Source: an uncultured Flavobacteriales bacterium (GTDB taxonomy: Bacteria; Bacteroidota; Bacteroidia; Flavobacteriales_D; Crocinitomicaceae). Taken from it: a stretch of 64,000 nt of DNA. The translations under genes and the position numbers were made by a program. Shown in pieces: positions 8,201-18,069 of this stretch; positions within the stretch are counted from its first letter, which is position 1, and every line of letters starts with the position of its first letter. The notes under the pieces were generated by a model, which was not told where the DNA came from, did not search any database, and saw only the letters and a list, made by a program, of their open reading frames with translations. The stretch spans positions 1-64,000 of the forward strand of contig CAJQPA010000003.1 in assembly GCA_905480145.1 (NCBI GenBank). Reading direction: 5' to 3'.

Positions 8201-10949
8201 TTTCTTCTGCTTTTCTATTGTTAAATCTTAAAGTCACTTTTAATAAAAAGTAACGTGATATGATTGTTGTTCTATAATCTGTAATAATGTTTCCATTTAC
8301 CTGTCGCGAAGCATTAATGTTTTGATTCAATAAATCTTTACCAACTAATGCAACAACTAAGTTGTTCGTCTTCAAAAAGGATTTACTTACTTCAGCATTC
8401 CATACAAAGTACTCAAGATTATAGAATCCTTTCCCTTCCTGTGTGTTCTTTGTATAAGTACCTTCAGAGGCAATAACAAAGCCTTTTGGCATTCTCCATT
8501 TGAATCCAATTTCATATTCTTGCGTTGAAAAAGGTGAGTTAGAAACACTACTTAATGAGCTCGTAGGATTGTTGTATGACCAATTGTTTTTGATTCCAAT
8601 CTCTAAAGAATCAAATTCAATTTGAAAATTAATATTACCACCAACAGAAATATTATCCGTTTTGTTTTCTGCGTCTTGAATAAAGCTTACGTTCCGATTA
8701 AATGAAGAATTTAATCCTGGTCGCAGTGTTAACTTTCTGCTGAAAAAAGGGAAACTACCCCAAGCATATAGTCCAGAGTTTATGTTTCCATCAACATTTA
8801 CAGTTTTAGAAATTGTTCTTCCGAGTAAATCATACTCCGTTGAATTACCAAATGCATTATCAACAAAATTAATGTTCGCTCTTCCTCCAAAATACTGTCC
8901 TTTCATTGCTTTAAACGAACCGAATCCGAGTGTAAGTGAATGCGTATAGTTCGGAACTAAATCTGGGTTTCCTTCTTGAATTCTATTCGGATTGGTGTTG
9001 TCAGTGACCGGAGCCAAGGCATTGATAGACGGTTGACTAGAGCTTGTTCTATAATTCAATGTAATGTTAGACACCTTACTAGGGCTAAATTCATATCTGA
9101 ATCTAGGCAACACATTCGTAAAGTTTTGATGTATTTCAGATCCATTTATCTTATTCACATTAAGGATGTCAATATTACGAACTCTTGCACCAAAATCTAA
9201 ACTGTGCTTCCTTGTTCCAAAAAGAAGTCTTAATCCTGCCCGATGCTGCTGACGAGTATTTTCAAATACATTTGATAAATCTGCTCTATAGCCGGTATAT
9301 GCTCCGTTAATTTCATCGTATGCCTCCTTGTCTTGTTGGCTGAAACCATTTTCGTAAAGGTATTCAACCTCCAATCGTAAAGATTTTGACAAGGGCTCGA
9401 TATATACCAAATTTCCATAATGACTTATTGAAGAATTATCATTTATCTTTTCTTGGTCCGTTATAGAATCGTTCAGAGTGTTAGCAATAGTTCTCGAATC
9501 GAGTTTCTCATCCGTTGCATTATCGGAAAGTGCGACATTGTATCTAAGCTCTAATTCCCTCTTTTTCTTTTTGAATTTTCTCTTCAATTTTACTGAACCA
9601 TCTAGACTGTAACCTTCTGAATCCGTTGAGTTATCAATCTGTGTTCTCAAAGATTCAACCCCATCAAATCCTATAAATTTATTCACTTCTGTATTATCTT
9701 GTTTGCCTAAATCATATCTGAAGGCCGGTTTAATTTCAAGTGTCGTTAATGAATCAAGCGGTGTTACAAATTTGATGTTAAAGCGGTGTGATTCATCCCT
9801 AGAAAAATTTCGTGTAGAATCATCCGTGAAATACGTTGTGTCTCTCAAGAAATATTCTGATCTACTTGATGAAATTGCTTCCAATTGAGTATTGTAATAC
9901 GAATAATTGGCATTAAATTTCATTCGTTTTTTCTTTCCAATTTTATCACTGAAATAGATTCCGGCTTTAAAGGTTTGAGGAATACCACTTGTGTTACTCG
10001 TTCCGTCTTCCCAAAATCTTCGACCCGCTCCATCCTCATTGTTTAATCCAAACTTCCTCATATCACCGCCAGCAAAATTTGATGTTGGTGTATTAGATCC
10101 TAATGCAAATACGGATATTTTCTTCGAGCCATCAAATTTATTCAAAAGCATTTCTCCTTCAAAAAATGGATTGGTTCCAATTTCTCCATCTATTGGTGTC
10201 AGCGCAAAATCTGATGCACCAGAGATTCTTCCAAAGTATCCTTTTTTAGCACTCTTTTTTAATCGAAGATCAAGAACCTTAATTTTTTCATCGTCCCCAC
10301 CTATTGCATCCTCATTCTCCTTTTCGTATACCTGCACCGTTTCGACTCCATCAGCACCAAGGTTTTTTGTAGCCACTGTTGGGTCAGTTCCAAAAAACTC
10401 ATCCCCATCAACCAAAACTTGGTCAATATCTTGCCCTTGCGATGTTATTTTACCCTCTTTATCGATATCTAACCCAGGTAATTTCTTTAGTAAATCTTCT
10501 ACTACTGCTCCTTCCCAAACTTTAAACGAGTCTGCCACATACACAAGAGTGTCACCTCGATAAAAAATTGGATTTTGGTTTGCGTAAATAATCACCTCTT
10601 CAAGTTCTTGCGATTTTCCTGGCATTTTAATGCTTGGAATAATGATCTCATTATTCTCTGCATGACCAAACATGTAATAGGTTTTCTCATCAAAAGAAGG
10701 ATGATCTATAATCAAAGAAAAAGTGTCGACTGCAAAGCCGTCCAATGTAAAAGTACCATCATGAGAAGATCTGGTAAAACCCAAAAGCAAAGAATCTTTC
10801 ATTCTCACGGCCATGACCATTGCATTTTTAATTGGTCGAGCACCGGTTGTGTCATAAACAGTTCCTTTCACAGACATTTCCTGTGAAAAACCAAGAGTGC
10901 TAAAACATAAAAACATTAGGCCTATCACCCAACTATTGAAGTTCATCAT
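8178..10949 (-). CDS. TonB-dependent receptor-like outer-membrane barrel
   Basis: The ATG at 10949 is preferred to the upstream in-frame TTG; another ATG follows directly at 10946. The product has about 923 residues. It contains a signal peptide ending GFSQ, then a carboxypeptidase-regulatory-like domain (VKGTVYDTTGARPIKNA). A plug-like region follows with DLLKKLPGLDIDKEG, QVLVDGDEFFGTDP and GVETVQVYEKENE. A long beta-barrel fills the rest and ends in alternating aromatic strands. This is the large receptor-like barrel subgroup that is usually paired with GLPGLI proteins. The transported substrate is unknown, and I see no polysaccharide-utilisation genes nearby. Confidence 0.88.
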   Translation of the reverse strand: MMNFNSWVIGLMFLCFSTLGFSQEMSVKGTVYDTTGARPIKNAMVMAVRMKDSLLLGFTRSSHDGTFTLDGFAVDTFSLIIDHPSFDEKTYYMFGHAENNEIIIPSIKMPGKSQELEEVIIYANQNPIFYRGDTLVYVADSFKVWEGAVVEDLLKKLPGLDIDKEGKITSQGQDIDQVLVDGDEFFGTDPTVATKNLGADGVETVQVYEKENEDAIGGDDEKIKVLDLRLKKSAKKGYFGRISGASDFALTPIDGEIGTNPFFEGEMLLNKFDGSKKISVFALGSNTPTSNFAGGDMRKFGLNNEDGAGRRFWEDGTSNTSGIPQTFKAGIYFSDKIGKKKRMKFNANYSYYNTQLEAISSSRSEYFLRDTTYFTDDSTRNFSRDESHRFNIKFVTPLDSLTTLEIKPAFRYDLGKQDNTEVNKFIGFDGVESLRTQIDNSTDSEGYSLDGSVKLKRKFKKKKRELELRYNVALSDNATDEKLDSRTIANTLNDSITDQEKINDNSSISHYGNLVYIEPLSKSLRLEVEYLYENGFSQQDKEAYDEINGAYTGYRADLSNVFENTRQQHRAGLRLLFGTRKHSLDFGARVRNIDILNVNKINGSEIHQNFTNVLPRFRYEFSPSKVSNITLNYRTSSSQPSINALAPVTDNTNPNRIQEGNPDLVPNYTHSLTLGFGSFKAMKGQYFGGRANINFVDNAFGNSTEYDLLGRTISKTVNVDGNINSGLYAWGSFPFFSRKLTLRPGLNSSFNRNVSFIQDAENKTDNISVGGNINFQIEFDSLEIGIKNNWSYNNPTSSLSSVSNSPFSTQEYEIGFKWRMPKGFVIASEGTYTKNTQEGKGFYNLEYFVWNAEVSKSFLKTNNLVVALVGKDLLNQNINASRQVNGNIITDYRTTIISRYFLLKVTLRFNNRKAEENDFKGMH

Positions 10950-11039
10950 AATTTGAATATTAATCAATTACAATGATATAGAATTAAACCGGGATGAACA
11001 TATGAAATTTGCTCAAAGGTTTAATATGAATTTGAGCGG

Positions 11040-11825
11040 TTATTTTTTACTCACCGACATAAGAATTTGGTAAACATAACCTTGGGCCCCATTCAAAGTT
11101 TCGTAATCAACGCTAAGCTGTGTGCCCATCATTTCTTCCTGATTGTTTTGCAGTTTTTTAATTAGCGGTGTCATCAATTGAACGACTAGAGAAGAATAAT
11201 ACCCTCCCGGTTTATTTTCACCTACAATCATATATAAGTATGGTTTTTCTTCAATGAAACCCTGAAAAGTAGTCTCAAACTGTCCTGTTTGATTGAGAAT
11301 TTCTAACGGTTTTTTGTAACTCAAGGCTTGTTTATCTACGATCGAAAATTGCTCGTAGTCTAAATTGTCTTCATATGGAGCAACTCTCCTTTTCGTAACA
11401 ATTGGTTTTTCATTGGTATCATAATATGTTTTGCGCTCTACAAAATGTCCGTTTTCAACTGTGCCTTCTTCGAATAACTCTTTTGAGGCAATCATTACAC
11501 CATCATTAAAATGATATGTGTTAGAAGAAAGACTTGGACCATTCGGTAAAGTATATTCATGGTATATTTTTACAGTCACATTCGAATCGTTCACAAAAAC
11601 GGTCACTTCTTCTGTTGCTCCGTCATCTCTGGTATAGAATAGACTTTTCCCTTCTCTTAGCGACTCATCCGTATCAATGGCCTCGATTATTACTTCGAAC
11701 TCTGTTTCTTGTTCACTTGAGCTATCCATCAATTCAGAATTCACATGTTCTACAATTTCGTCATTCTCCCCACAACTGTATAATCCGATTGCTAAAATCC
11801 CGATAATTAAAAAGTTAAGTTTCAT
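11040..11825 (-). CDS. Lipoprotein of unknown function
   Basis: A 261-residue product with a lipoprotein signal (lipobox LYSC, Cys near residue 18) and an acidic, low-complexity linker (about residues 20-50). A globular domain follows, rich in beta strands (SLFYTRDDGATEEVTVF, TVKIYHEYTLPNG, GQFETTFQGFIEEKPYLYM). It is not recognised as a named family. It is a single gene between the TonB-like barrel and the initiator tRNA. A TACTTTTG -7-like element occurs at 11865-11872 on the minus strand. Confidence 0.75.
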   Translation of the reverse strand: MKLNFLIIGILAIGLYSCGENDEIVEHVNSELMDSSSEQETEFEVIIEAIDTDESLREGKSLFYTRDDGATEEVTVFVNDSNVTVKIYHEYTLPNGPSLSSNTYHFNDGVMIASKELFEEGTVENGHFVERKTYYDTNEKPIVTKRRVAPYEDNLDYEQFSIVDKQALSYKKPLEILNQTGQFETTFQGFIEEKPYLYMIVGENKPGGYYSSLVVQLMTPLIKKLQNNQEEMMGTQLSVDYETLNGAQGYVYQILMSVSKK

Positions 11826-11914
11826 AAAAAATGGTTTTGTTTAAATTGAGAATACATCTTAACACAAAAGTAACAAGAATAAAAAAACATTTTTAAATTT
11901 ATTTGAGTAAACAC

Positions 11915-11944
11915 TTGTCTTTTTGAGAAAATGCGGTATCTTTG
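11915..11944 (+). promoter_or_regulatory. Promoter of the initiator tRNA gene
   Basis: TTG at 11915-11917 and TATCTTTG at 11937-11944 are separated by 19 bases. This is a textbook match to the Bacteroidota -33/-7 promoter, about 30 bases upstream of the mature tRNA 5' end. Confidence 0.8.
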
Positions 11945-11972
11945 CACCGCTGTTAGCAATAACAGATTATAT

Positions 11973-12045
<73 letters not shown>

Positions 12046-12050
12046 CACAG

Positions 12051-12082
12051 AAAGCCTTTCCATTTTGGAGAGGCTTTTTTTA
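12051..12082 (+). terminator. Terminator of the initiator tRNA gene
   Basis: The hairpin AAGCCT-T-TCC / GGA-G-AGGCTT is followed by a run of T residues, starting six bases after the tRNA. Confidence 0.85.
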
Positions 12083-12100
12083 TTGCAACAAAAACCCATT

Positions 12101-12496
12101 CTACCGAACAACTTTAATATCTCCACTTATTTTACACACCACATTCAAGGTATTATAAATAGTTCCAAATTTTTGAATGTTTCTGAGCAAAAGGTCTTTG
12201 TTTAATTTTGAATCAGAACTGTTAATCTCAATTTCATATGTAATTACGTTTATCATAGGTGGTTTGTCTTGTCTCTCGGCATTTACAATTATTTCCGCAT
12301 GATTATATTCAAACTTCATCATCTCAGAAAAGCGCTCTATATTCTTTAAACAACACGCCGCGAAAGCTGCTACTAAAAGTTCTGCTGGACTTGGTAATTC
12401 AGATTGTTTGGTCACTCCAAATTTAATGTTATTCGCCCCTATTTGAGTATCACCTTGTGATACAGCGGATGACTTTGACACCAATCTATATTTCAT
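12101..12496 (-). CDS. OsmC-family peroxiredoxin-like protein
   Basis: The ATG at 12496 is preferred over an upstream in-frame TTG, giving 131 residues. The protein fits the OsmC/Ohr fold: the motif PSPAELLVAAFAACCLKNIE carries the first reactive Cys, and NVVCKISGD near the C terminus carries the second. OsmC-type proteins reduce organic hydroperoxides with paired cysteines. The subgroup and preferred substrate cannot be read here. It stands alone between the tRNA and a secreted protein gene. Confidence 0.88.
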   Translation of the reverse strand: MKYRLVSKSSAVSQGDTQIGANNIKFGVTKQSELPSPAELLVAAFAACCLKNIERFSEMMKFEYNHAEIIVNAERQDKPPMINVITYEIEINSSDSKLNKDLLLRNIQKFGTIYNTLNVVCKISGDIKVVR

Positions 12497-12743
12497 AAAA
12501 TCCCTTTTAAACAATATCGCAATTATACTTGAGTATTACAATCAATAAAGTTGAATAAAGAAGTATGCACCATTTTATTATGATCGCTAGGTAACGTATG
12601 CTACTTGATGGATAAAATTCTTGTGAAATTTGGAGTCAAGGAAGGTGACACGATTTACTCTATCTAGCTTTAAATAGATGTGACAATTTCAACTGTTTTT
12701 CTATCATAAATTATTTTAACTTTATGAATCAAAGAATATTAGC

Positions 12744-13160
12744 ATGAAATATAATCTATTACTCCTTTTAACTCTCCTTACTCAGATAAGTTTTTCTCAA
12801 GAAAAGACCTCTATTTTTGAGAATTATGAAGACTCTACCTCCTATAAAATTGTTTTTCGTGTTGAGAAAAATGATGGAGATAGGTATATCGCTCTAGATA
12901 ATTTGACAATTAGGGCAAAAGGAAATGATACCAAAGTATACTATATGCGCTATGGTGATGGACTAGTATCTAGTCTAATGATTCCCGAATTAATATTGCA
13001 AGACATCAAGGATTTTGAGCAAAAAATATATGACAATAAATGTGGCGAAAATTGTGAACTAAGTGTTCTCATTGAATTTGGCGTGAAAAAAATTCGCATT
13101 CCGATTGATCTTCTTCAAGAAGAAATTGCAACAAATTTCATGTTGTTTTTGGAACAATAA
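12744..13160 (+). CDS. Small secreted protein of unknown function
   Basis: A 138-residue product with a clear signal peptide (MKYNLLLLLTLLTQISFSQ). The mature domain has a Cys pair, KCGENCELSVLIEFG, and an amphipathic C terminus. No family is recognised. The upstream gap (12497-12743) holds a TAACTTTA box close to the start, a weak promoter candidate. Its stop codon abuts the convergent dehydrogenase gene. Confidence 0.7.
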   Translation: MKYNLLLLLTLLTQISFSQEKTSIFENYEDSTSYKIVFRVEKNDGDRYIALDNLTIRAKGNDTKVYYMRYGDGLVSSLMIPELILQDIKDFEQKIYDNKCGENCELSVLIEFGVKKIRIPIDLLQEEIATNFMLFLEQ

Positions 13161-13161
13161 T

Positions 13162-16083
13162 TTACTTCAAAGCATTCCATAGGATCTCAACAGGATGCAA
13201 GGCATCTCTGTCTGTTCCGTCTTTAATTTGGTGACGACAAGATGTTCCTGCAGCAGCAATAATTGAATCGTTAGGCTCTTTTCTTATTGATGGAAATAAG
13301 ACTAGTTCTCCCATTTTCATAGAAATATCATAATGTTCCTTTTCATATCCAAAAGAACCTGCCATACCGCAACATCCACTTGGGATATTCAAAACTTTGT
13401 AGTTCTTGGGAAGTGACAACATTTTCTTTGGGGCAACCAGCGTCGAAAGTGCTTTTTGATGACAATGGCCATGTAAACGAACAGTTTTATTTTCATCTGT
13501 AAATAACGTTGAATCAATGTTTCCTTTGTCTAGTTCTGACGCTAGAAATTCTTCAATTAAGAATGAGTTCTCAGCAAGATTCTCAGCTTTGGCTTTTAAA
13601 TCATCATTGACTAAATCTAAATACTCATCTCTCAAAGTTAAAATAGCTGATGGTTCAATTCCGACAATAGGACAGTTTTCAGAAACTACTTTTGACAGTG
13701 ATTTTACATTTTCAATGGCCAAATTTTTTGCTTCTTTCAATAATCCTTTTGAGAGATATGTCCTCCCACTTTCGTTGTGCTCAGGTATCACAACTTGATA
13801 ACCCAGTTTGTTTAGAAGTTTAATTGAAGTAATTCCAATTAGGACATCATTGTAATTCGTGAATTCATCATTGAACAAATGCACTTTTCCATGCTTAAAA
13901 GGTCCTTCTTGGTGGTGCTTTTTAAACCACGCATCCAATGTGTATTTATATAACAATGGAAGTTTTCTTTCTTTGGCAACTCCCAATACTGACTTTATGA
14001 TCCTAGAAGTTAATGCATTCTTCATCATGAAGTTATAGACACCTGGGGTTTTAGATGCGAGTTGATTTGATTTGGTAACGGTAGCAAAACGTTTGGTTCT
14101 TCTCGATACTTTATTCGTTTGATAATATTGATGCGTGAACTCCGCCTTCAATTTTGCCATGTCAACATTCGAAGGACATTCAGATTTACAACCTTTGCAA
14201 GAAATACAAAGATCCATCACCTCTTTCACTTCTTCACTATCGAATTTGTTCAACTTAGGGTTGGTCGTTAGCACTTCTCTAAGAATATTAGCCCTTGCGC
14301 GAGTAGTATGCTTCTCTTCCTTTGTAGCCATATAAGATGGACACATTGTTCCACCACTTAACTCTGTTTTTCTGCAATCTCCAGATCCATTGCAACTTTC
14401 AGCTGCTCGAAGAATACCATCGTTTTTATCGAAGTTGAATTCTGTTTTGAACTCAACATTTTCGTAACCAGGCATGTATCTTAAGAAGGTATCCATTGGA
14501 GGTGTATCGACAATTTTACCTGGATTAAAAACAAGATTCGGATCCCAACTTGCTTTAATTTTCTTGCATAATTCGTAATTATGCTCGCCAATCATTAAGG
14601 GAATAAACTCTCCTCTCAAACGACCGTCTCCGTGCTCTCCGCTCAAGGAACCTTTGTATTTTTTCACTAAATGGGCAATATCCGTTGCTATAGTTCGGAA
14701 CATTTTATTCCCCTCTTGCGTTTTTAAATCTATTATTGGTCTCAAATGTAATTCACCTGTTGCGGCGTGTGCATAATGAACACAATACAAATCGCGTTCT
14801 TTGAGAATAGCATTAAATTCTTGAATGAACTCAGGTAAATCTTGCACATCGACTGCTGTATCTTCAATAACAGCAACTGCTTTTGCATCACCTGGAATAT
14901 TTGATAACAAACCGAGTCCAGCTTTACGAAGCGTCCATACTTTTGCGACATCGGAGCCATAAACCAATGGGAAATGATAACCCAAATTCAACGAGCGCAT
15001 TGCTGCTTCTATTTCTTTGGCAACCTCTAGTACCTCATCTTTTGTGTTTCTTGCAATCTCAACGACTAATATTGCCTTTGGGTCGCCCTGAACGAAAAAA
15101 CGATTCGCCCTTTGTTCAATATTATCCTTTGTACACTCTAGGATATAATGGTCCATTAACTCGCAAGCCGTTGGCCCAAATTTTAACGCCTCTAAATTTC
15201 CTTTTAAGGCTTCGTTGATTGAGTCAAAATGTATACAAACTACTCCGACAGCCGGCGGTAAAACCGGCACTAAATTCAATTTCAATTCTGTGATAAACGC
15301 CAATGTTCCTTCAGATCCTGCAATTAATTTGCAGAAATTAAATTCTTCTTCCCCATCCTTAAAAGGAGCCATATTACCTAGAATGTCTAGCGCATATCCT
15401 GTATTCCTTCGTGGAATTGAACTTTTCGGAAACTTGTCCTCTATTTCTTGTTGATTCTTAGCATCACTAAAAATGTGTTTTGTTGCTTTATATATTTGAG
15501 TCTCAAGGTCACTTACTGTTCCTATTCCTGCAGCTTTCGCATTGAATTCTTCCGTAGAAATTTTCTTAAATGTTGTTTCTGAACCATCTGCTAAAATTGC
15601 TTTCACCTCTAATAAATGTTCTCTCGCAGAACCATAAATAAGGGATCTAGATCCACATGAATTATTTCCTACCATTCCAGCAATCATACATCTGTTTGAT
15701 GTTGAAGTTTCCGGTCCATAGAATAGGTCAAATTGTTTTAAATGAAGGTTCAATTCATCACGGATTACACCAGGTTGAACCCAAACAGAGGAGTCTTTTT
15801 CGTCTACCGATAAAATCTGAGTGAAGTGTTTAGAGATATCCACTACAATTCCATTTCCAACCACTTGCCCGGCTAAAGAGGTGCCGGCTGCACGAGGAAT
15901 TATACTCGTTTTATTGTCTCTAGCAAACTCGATTAGTCGTAATAAATCGTCCTTGCAAGAAGGAATAGCTACAGCTAATGGTAATTCACGATAAGCACTT
16001 GCATCCGTTGCATATAACTTACGCATTGTATCATCAAAATACAATTGCCCTTTTATACTTTTTGCGAGTGATTGAAGATTCAT
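13162..16083 (-). CDS. FAD/Fe-S D-2-hydroxyacid dehydrogenase, YdiJ-like
   Basis: This 973-residue enzyme has three parts. The FAD-binding PCMH domain (about 30-270) carries PRAAGTSLAGQ and GNNSCGSRS. The FAD-oxidase C domain (about 270-530) has SGEHGDGRLRGEF. The third is an Fe-S region, with CNGSGDCRK...MCPSY and CISCKGCKSECP, plus CCG-type motifs (HGHCHQKAL, SGCCGMAGSFGY). The layout matches YdiJ/GlcD-type quinone-linked dehydrogenases. E. coli YdiJ oxidises D-2-hydroxyglutarate; D-lactate or glycolate are alternatives. The gene follows the fused SerB-SerA gene by 11 bases and is very probably cotranscribed. This context favours D-2-hydroxyglutarate as the substrate. Confidence 0.88.
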   Translation of the reverse strand: MNLQSLAKSIKGQLYFDDTMRKLYATDASAYRELPLAVAIPSCKDDLLRLIEFARDNKTSIIPRAAGTSLAGQVVGNGIVVDISKHFTQILSVDEKDSSVWVQPGVIRDELNLHLKQFDLFYGPETSTSNRCMIAGMVGNNSCGSRSLIYGSAREHLLEVKAILADGSETTFKKISTEEFNAKAAGIGTVSDLETQIYKATKHIFSDAKNQQEIEDKFPKSSIPRRNTGYALDILGNMAPFKDGEEEFNFCKLIAGSEGTLAFITELKLNLVPVLPPAVGVVCIHFDSINEALKGNLEALKFGPTACELMDHYILECTKDNIEQRANRFFVQGDPKAILVVEIARNTKDEVLEVAKEIEAAMRSLNLGYHFPLVYGSDVAKVWTLRKAGLGLLSNIPGDAKAVAVIEDTAVDVQDLPEFIQEFNAILKERDLYCVHYAHAATGELHLRPIIDLKTQEGNKMFRTIATDIAHLVKKYKGSLSGEHGDGRLRGEFIPLMIGEHNYELCKKIKASWDPNLVFNPGKIVDTPPMDTFLRYMPGYENVEFKTEFNFDKNDGILRAAESCNGSGDCRKTELSGGTMCPSYMATKEEKHTTRARANILREVLTTNPKLNKFDSEEVKEVMDLCISCKGCKSECPSNVDMAKLKAEFTHQYYQTNKVSRRTKRFATVTKSNQLASKTPGVYNFMMKNALTSRIIKSVLGVAKERKLPLLYKYTLDAWFKKHHQEGPFKHGKVHLFNDEFTNYNDVLIGITSIKLLNKLGYQVVIPEHNESGRTYLSKGLLKEAKNLAIENVKSLSKVVSENCPIVGIEPSAILTLRDEYLDLVNDDLKAKAENLAENSFLIEEFLASELDKGNIDSTLFTDENKTVRLHGHCHQKALSTLVAPKKMLSLPKNYKVLNIPSGCCGMAGSFGYEKEHYDISMKMGELVLFPSIRKEPNDSIIAAAGTSCRHQIKDGTDRDALHPVEILWNALK

Positions 16084-16094
16084 TTCCTTAAATT

Positions 16095-17990
16095 CTAATA
16101 TAAGATACGATATCGTAAAGTATTTGGTATTTCTCTTAATTTTCGTTCCAATTCAACATTGTGAAAGTTATCAATATCTGTGATAACATACCCCATGTTT
16201 TCATTCGTTTTTAAATATTGACCCAATATATTATTATCATACTCCAGTAAAATATTATTGATCTGCGCTAAGACACCTTTCACATTCTCATGGATATGCA
16301 TTATTCGATGAGCCCTTTGTAATTCAGGAAGTTGTATTTGGGGAAGATTCACACTTCCATGAGTAGATCCCGTGTTTATATATTGAATAATTTTTTTTGC
16401 AACACTATTACCAATATCCAATTGTGCTTCTTCGGTACTTCCTCCGATATGTGGCGTTAGTATCACATTTTCAAACCCTTTTAATTCAGAAATAAATGGT
16501 TGCGAATTCGTTCCTGGCTCCTCAGGAAAAACATCAACTGCTGCGCCTCTAATCTTTCCACTTTTCAAATTTTCAATCATCGCTTCGATATCTACCACAT
16601 GACCTCTAGAAAGATTTAAGAATACCACTCCGTCTTTCATTTCTTCGAATGCTCGTTTATCGATGATATTCGCATTTGATTCTCTGCCGTCAACGTGCAA
16701 CGATACAATATCAGAAACCGCAAGTAATTCTTTTAAAGAAGAACACTTTTTTGCATTTCCCAATGCCAATCGATCAACGACATCATAAAAGTATACTTCC
16801 ATCCCTAAAGATTCTGCAATGATAGAAAGTTGAGAGCCGATAGATCCATAGCCTACAATTCCCAATTTCTTTCCCCTGATTTCAACACTTCCGTTTGCGG
16901 ATTTATCCCATTTGCCATTGTGCATTTTGACACTTTTCGGGAAAATATTTCTCAAAAGCATAATCATTTCACCTATAGCAAGCTCCACAACGGACCTTGT
17001 ATTACTGTACGGCGCATTAAAAACTGCAACACCTTTATGACAACAATCGTCTAGGTTCACTTGGTTGGTTCCAATGCAAAACGTTCCAACAGAATGCAAT
17101 TTGTTGGCGCATTCTAGTACCTTTTCAGTGACATGTGTTTTAGAACGGATTCCAAGAATTGAAACATCTTTTATTCTTTCACAAAGTTCATCTTCTGTCA
17201 AGGCACCACTCAAGGTCTCAACACTATATCCTTCATGCTCGAACACTTTCTTTGCATCGGTATGAATGTTCTCTAATAAAAGTACTTTTATTCTATTCTT
17301 AGGATAAGAAACCGATGCTTTGTAAGATAAATCATATAAAATCTCATCCAAAGATGGGGCGACCCTATCTGCTTTCTCAAGCACTACTTTTCTACTCACA
17401 TTCTCCGTATACGCATAAAATTTTGAGACGACTCCTTCTTCAATTGTTTCATAGTCCGTGTAACCATCACCAATCATTATTACATCTCCCCCTAATTCTA
17501 AGCCTTTGATTTTATGGACCTTTCCTTTGTTCTCACATAATTCGTCTTTCTCATCGAAACCAATGATATTTCCATCGTGATCAAATTTAAAAGTATTCGC
17601 TAAAACATTCTCTGGCTTGATACCATACTCTTGCACAATTGGAATAATTATTTCTTTAAAACCGTTTGATATTATATAGATATCGTCTTTGTGTTGCTTA
17701 AAGAATGTGCGATTTCTTATTACAGAAGGAGAAACTTTGTTCTTCAGCAACTGAATAGTGTCACCTAAATGATCTCGATTCGCTTTTAACAATTGAATGC
17801 GTTTAGTCAATGATTCTTTGAGTGACAATTTTCCTTCCATGCCCATGTCTGTCAATGATTGTATTTCGGAAAGAATTTGTGCACCAGCCGCGCTATCATG
17901 GTAAATAACATCACACAGAATATCGAGTGCTTCTACTCTGATAAATGTACTGTCAAAATCAAAAATGAAGGTCTCTTTTTTTAATTGCAT
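16095..17990 (-). CDS. serA: Phosphoserine phosphatase-phosphoglycerate dehydrogenase fusion
   Basis: The 631-residue protein joins two serine-pathway enzymes. Residues 1-225 form a HAD phosphatase with all motifs intact: DFDST (Asp11, Asp13), SNGF near 108, Lys in ENKGK near 155, and GDGYTD (Asp175, Asp179). Residues about 235-550 are a D-3-phosphoglycerate dehydrogenase with the NAD-binding GYGSIG (380-385), VDVFPEEP, and the catalytic His in PHIGGST. The C terminus (about 555-631) resembles an ACT domain, which in SerA binds serine for feedback control. The fusion covers steps 1 and 3 but not the SerC transamination. SerA enzymes can also reduce 2-oxoglutarate to D-2-hydroxyglutarate. Confidence 0.9.
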   Translation of the reverse strand: MQLKKETFIFDFDSTFIRVEALDILCDVIYHDSAAGAQILSEIQSLTDMGMEGKLSLKESLTKRIQLLKANRDHLGDTIQLLKNKVSPSVIRNRTFFKQHKDDIYIISNGFKEIIIPIVQEYGIKPENVLANTFKFDHDGNIIGFDEKDELCENKGKVHKIKGLELGGDVIMIGDGYTDYETIEEGVVSKFYAYTENVSRKVVLEKADRVAPSLDEILYDLSYKASVSYPKNRIKVLLLENIHTDAKKVFEHEGYSVETLSGALTEDELCERIKDVSILGIRSKTHVTEKVLECANKLHSVGTFCIGTNQVNLDDCCHKGVAVFNAPYSNTRSVVELAIGEMIMLLRNIFPKSVKMHNGKWDKSANGSVEIRGKKLGIVGYGSIGSQLSIIAESLGMEVYFYDVVDRLALGNAKKCSSLKELLAVSDIVSLHVDGRESNANIIDKRAFEEMKDGVVFLNLSRGHVVDIEAMIENLKSGKIRGAAVDVFPEEPGTNSQPFISELKGFENVILTPHIGGSTEEAQLDIGNSVAKKIIQYINTGSTHGSVNLPQIQLPELQRAHRIMHIHENVKGVLAQINNILLEYDNNILGQYLKTNENMGYVITDIDNFHNVELERKLREIPNTLRYRILY

Positions 17991-18069
17991 CGGTTACTGA
18001 TTTTAGTATTCGTAATAGATAGACTTGAGCGATACGGTCATTTCAACATTTTTCCTATTACAAAAGAAC

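Noticed and set aside
12608-12667. A 19-codon frame starting MDKILVKFGVKEGD
   Set aside because: It looks a little protein-like but is short, stands alone in a gap and has no supporting promoter or ribosome-site evidence.
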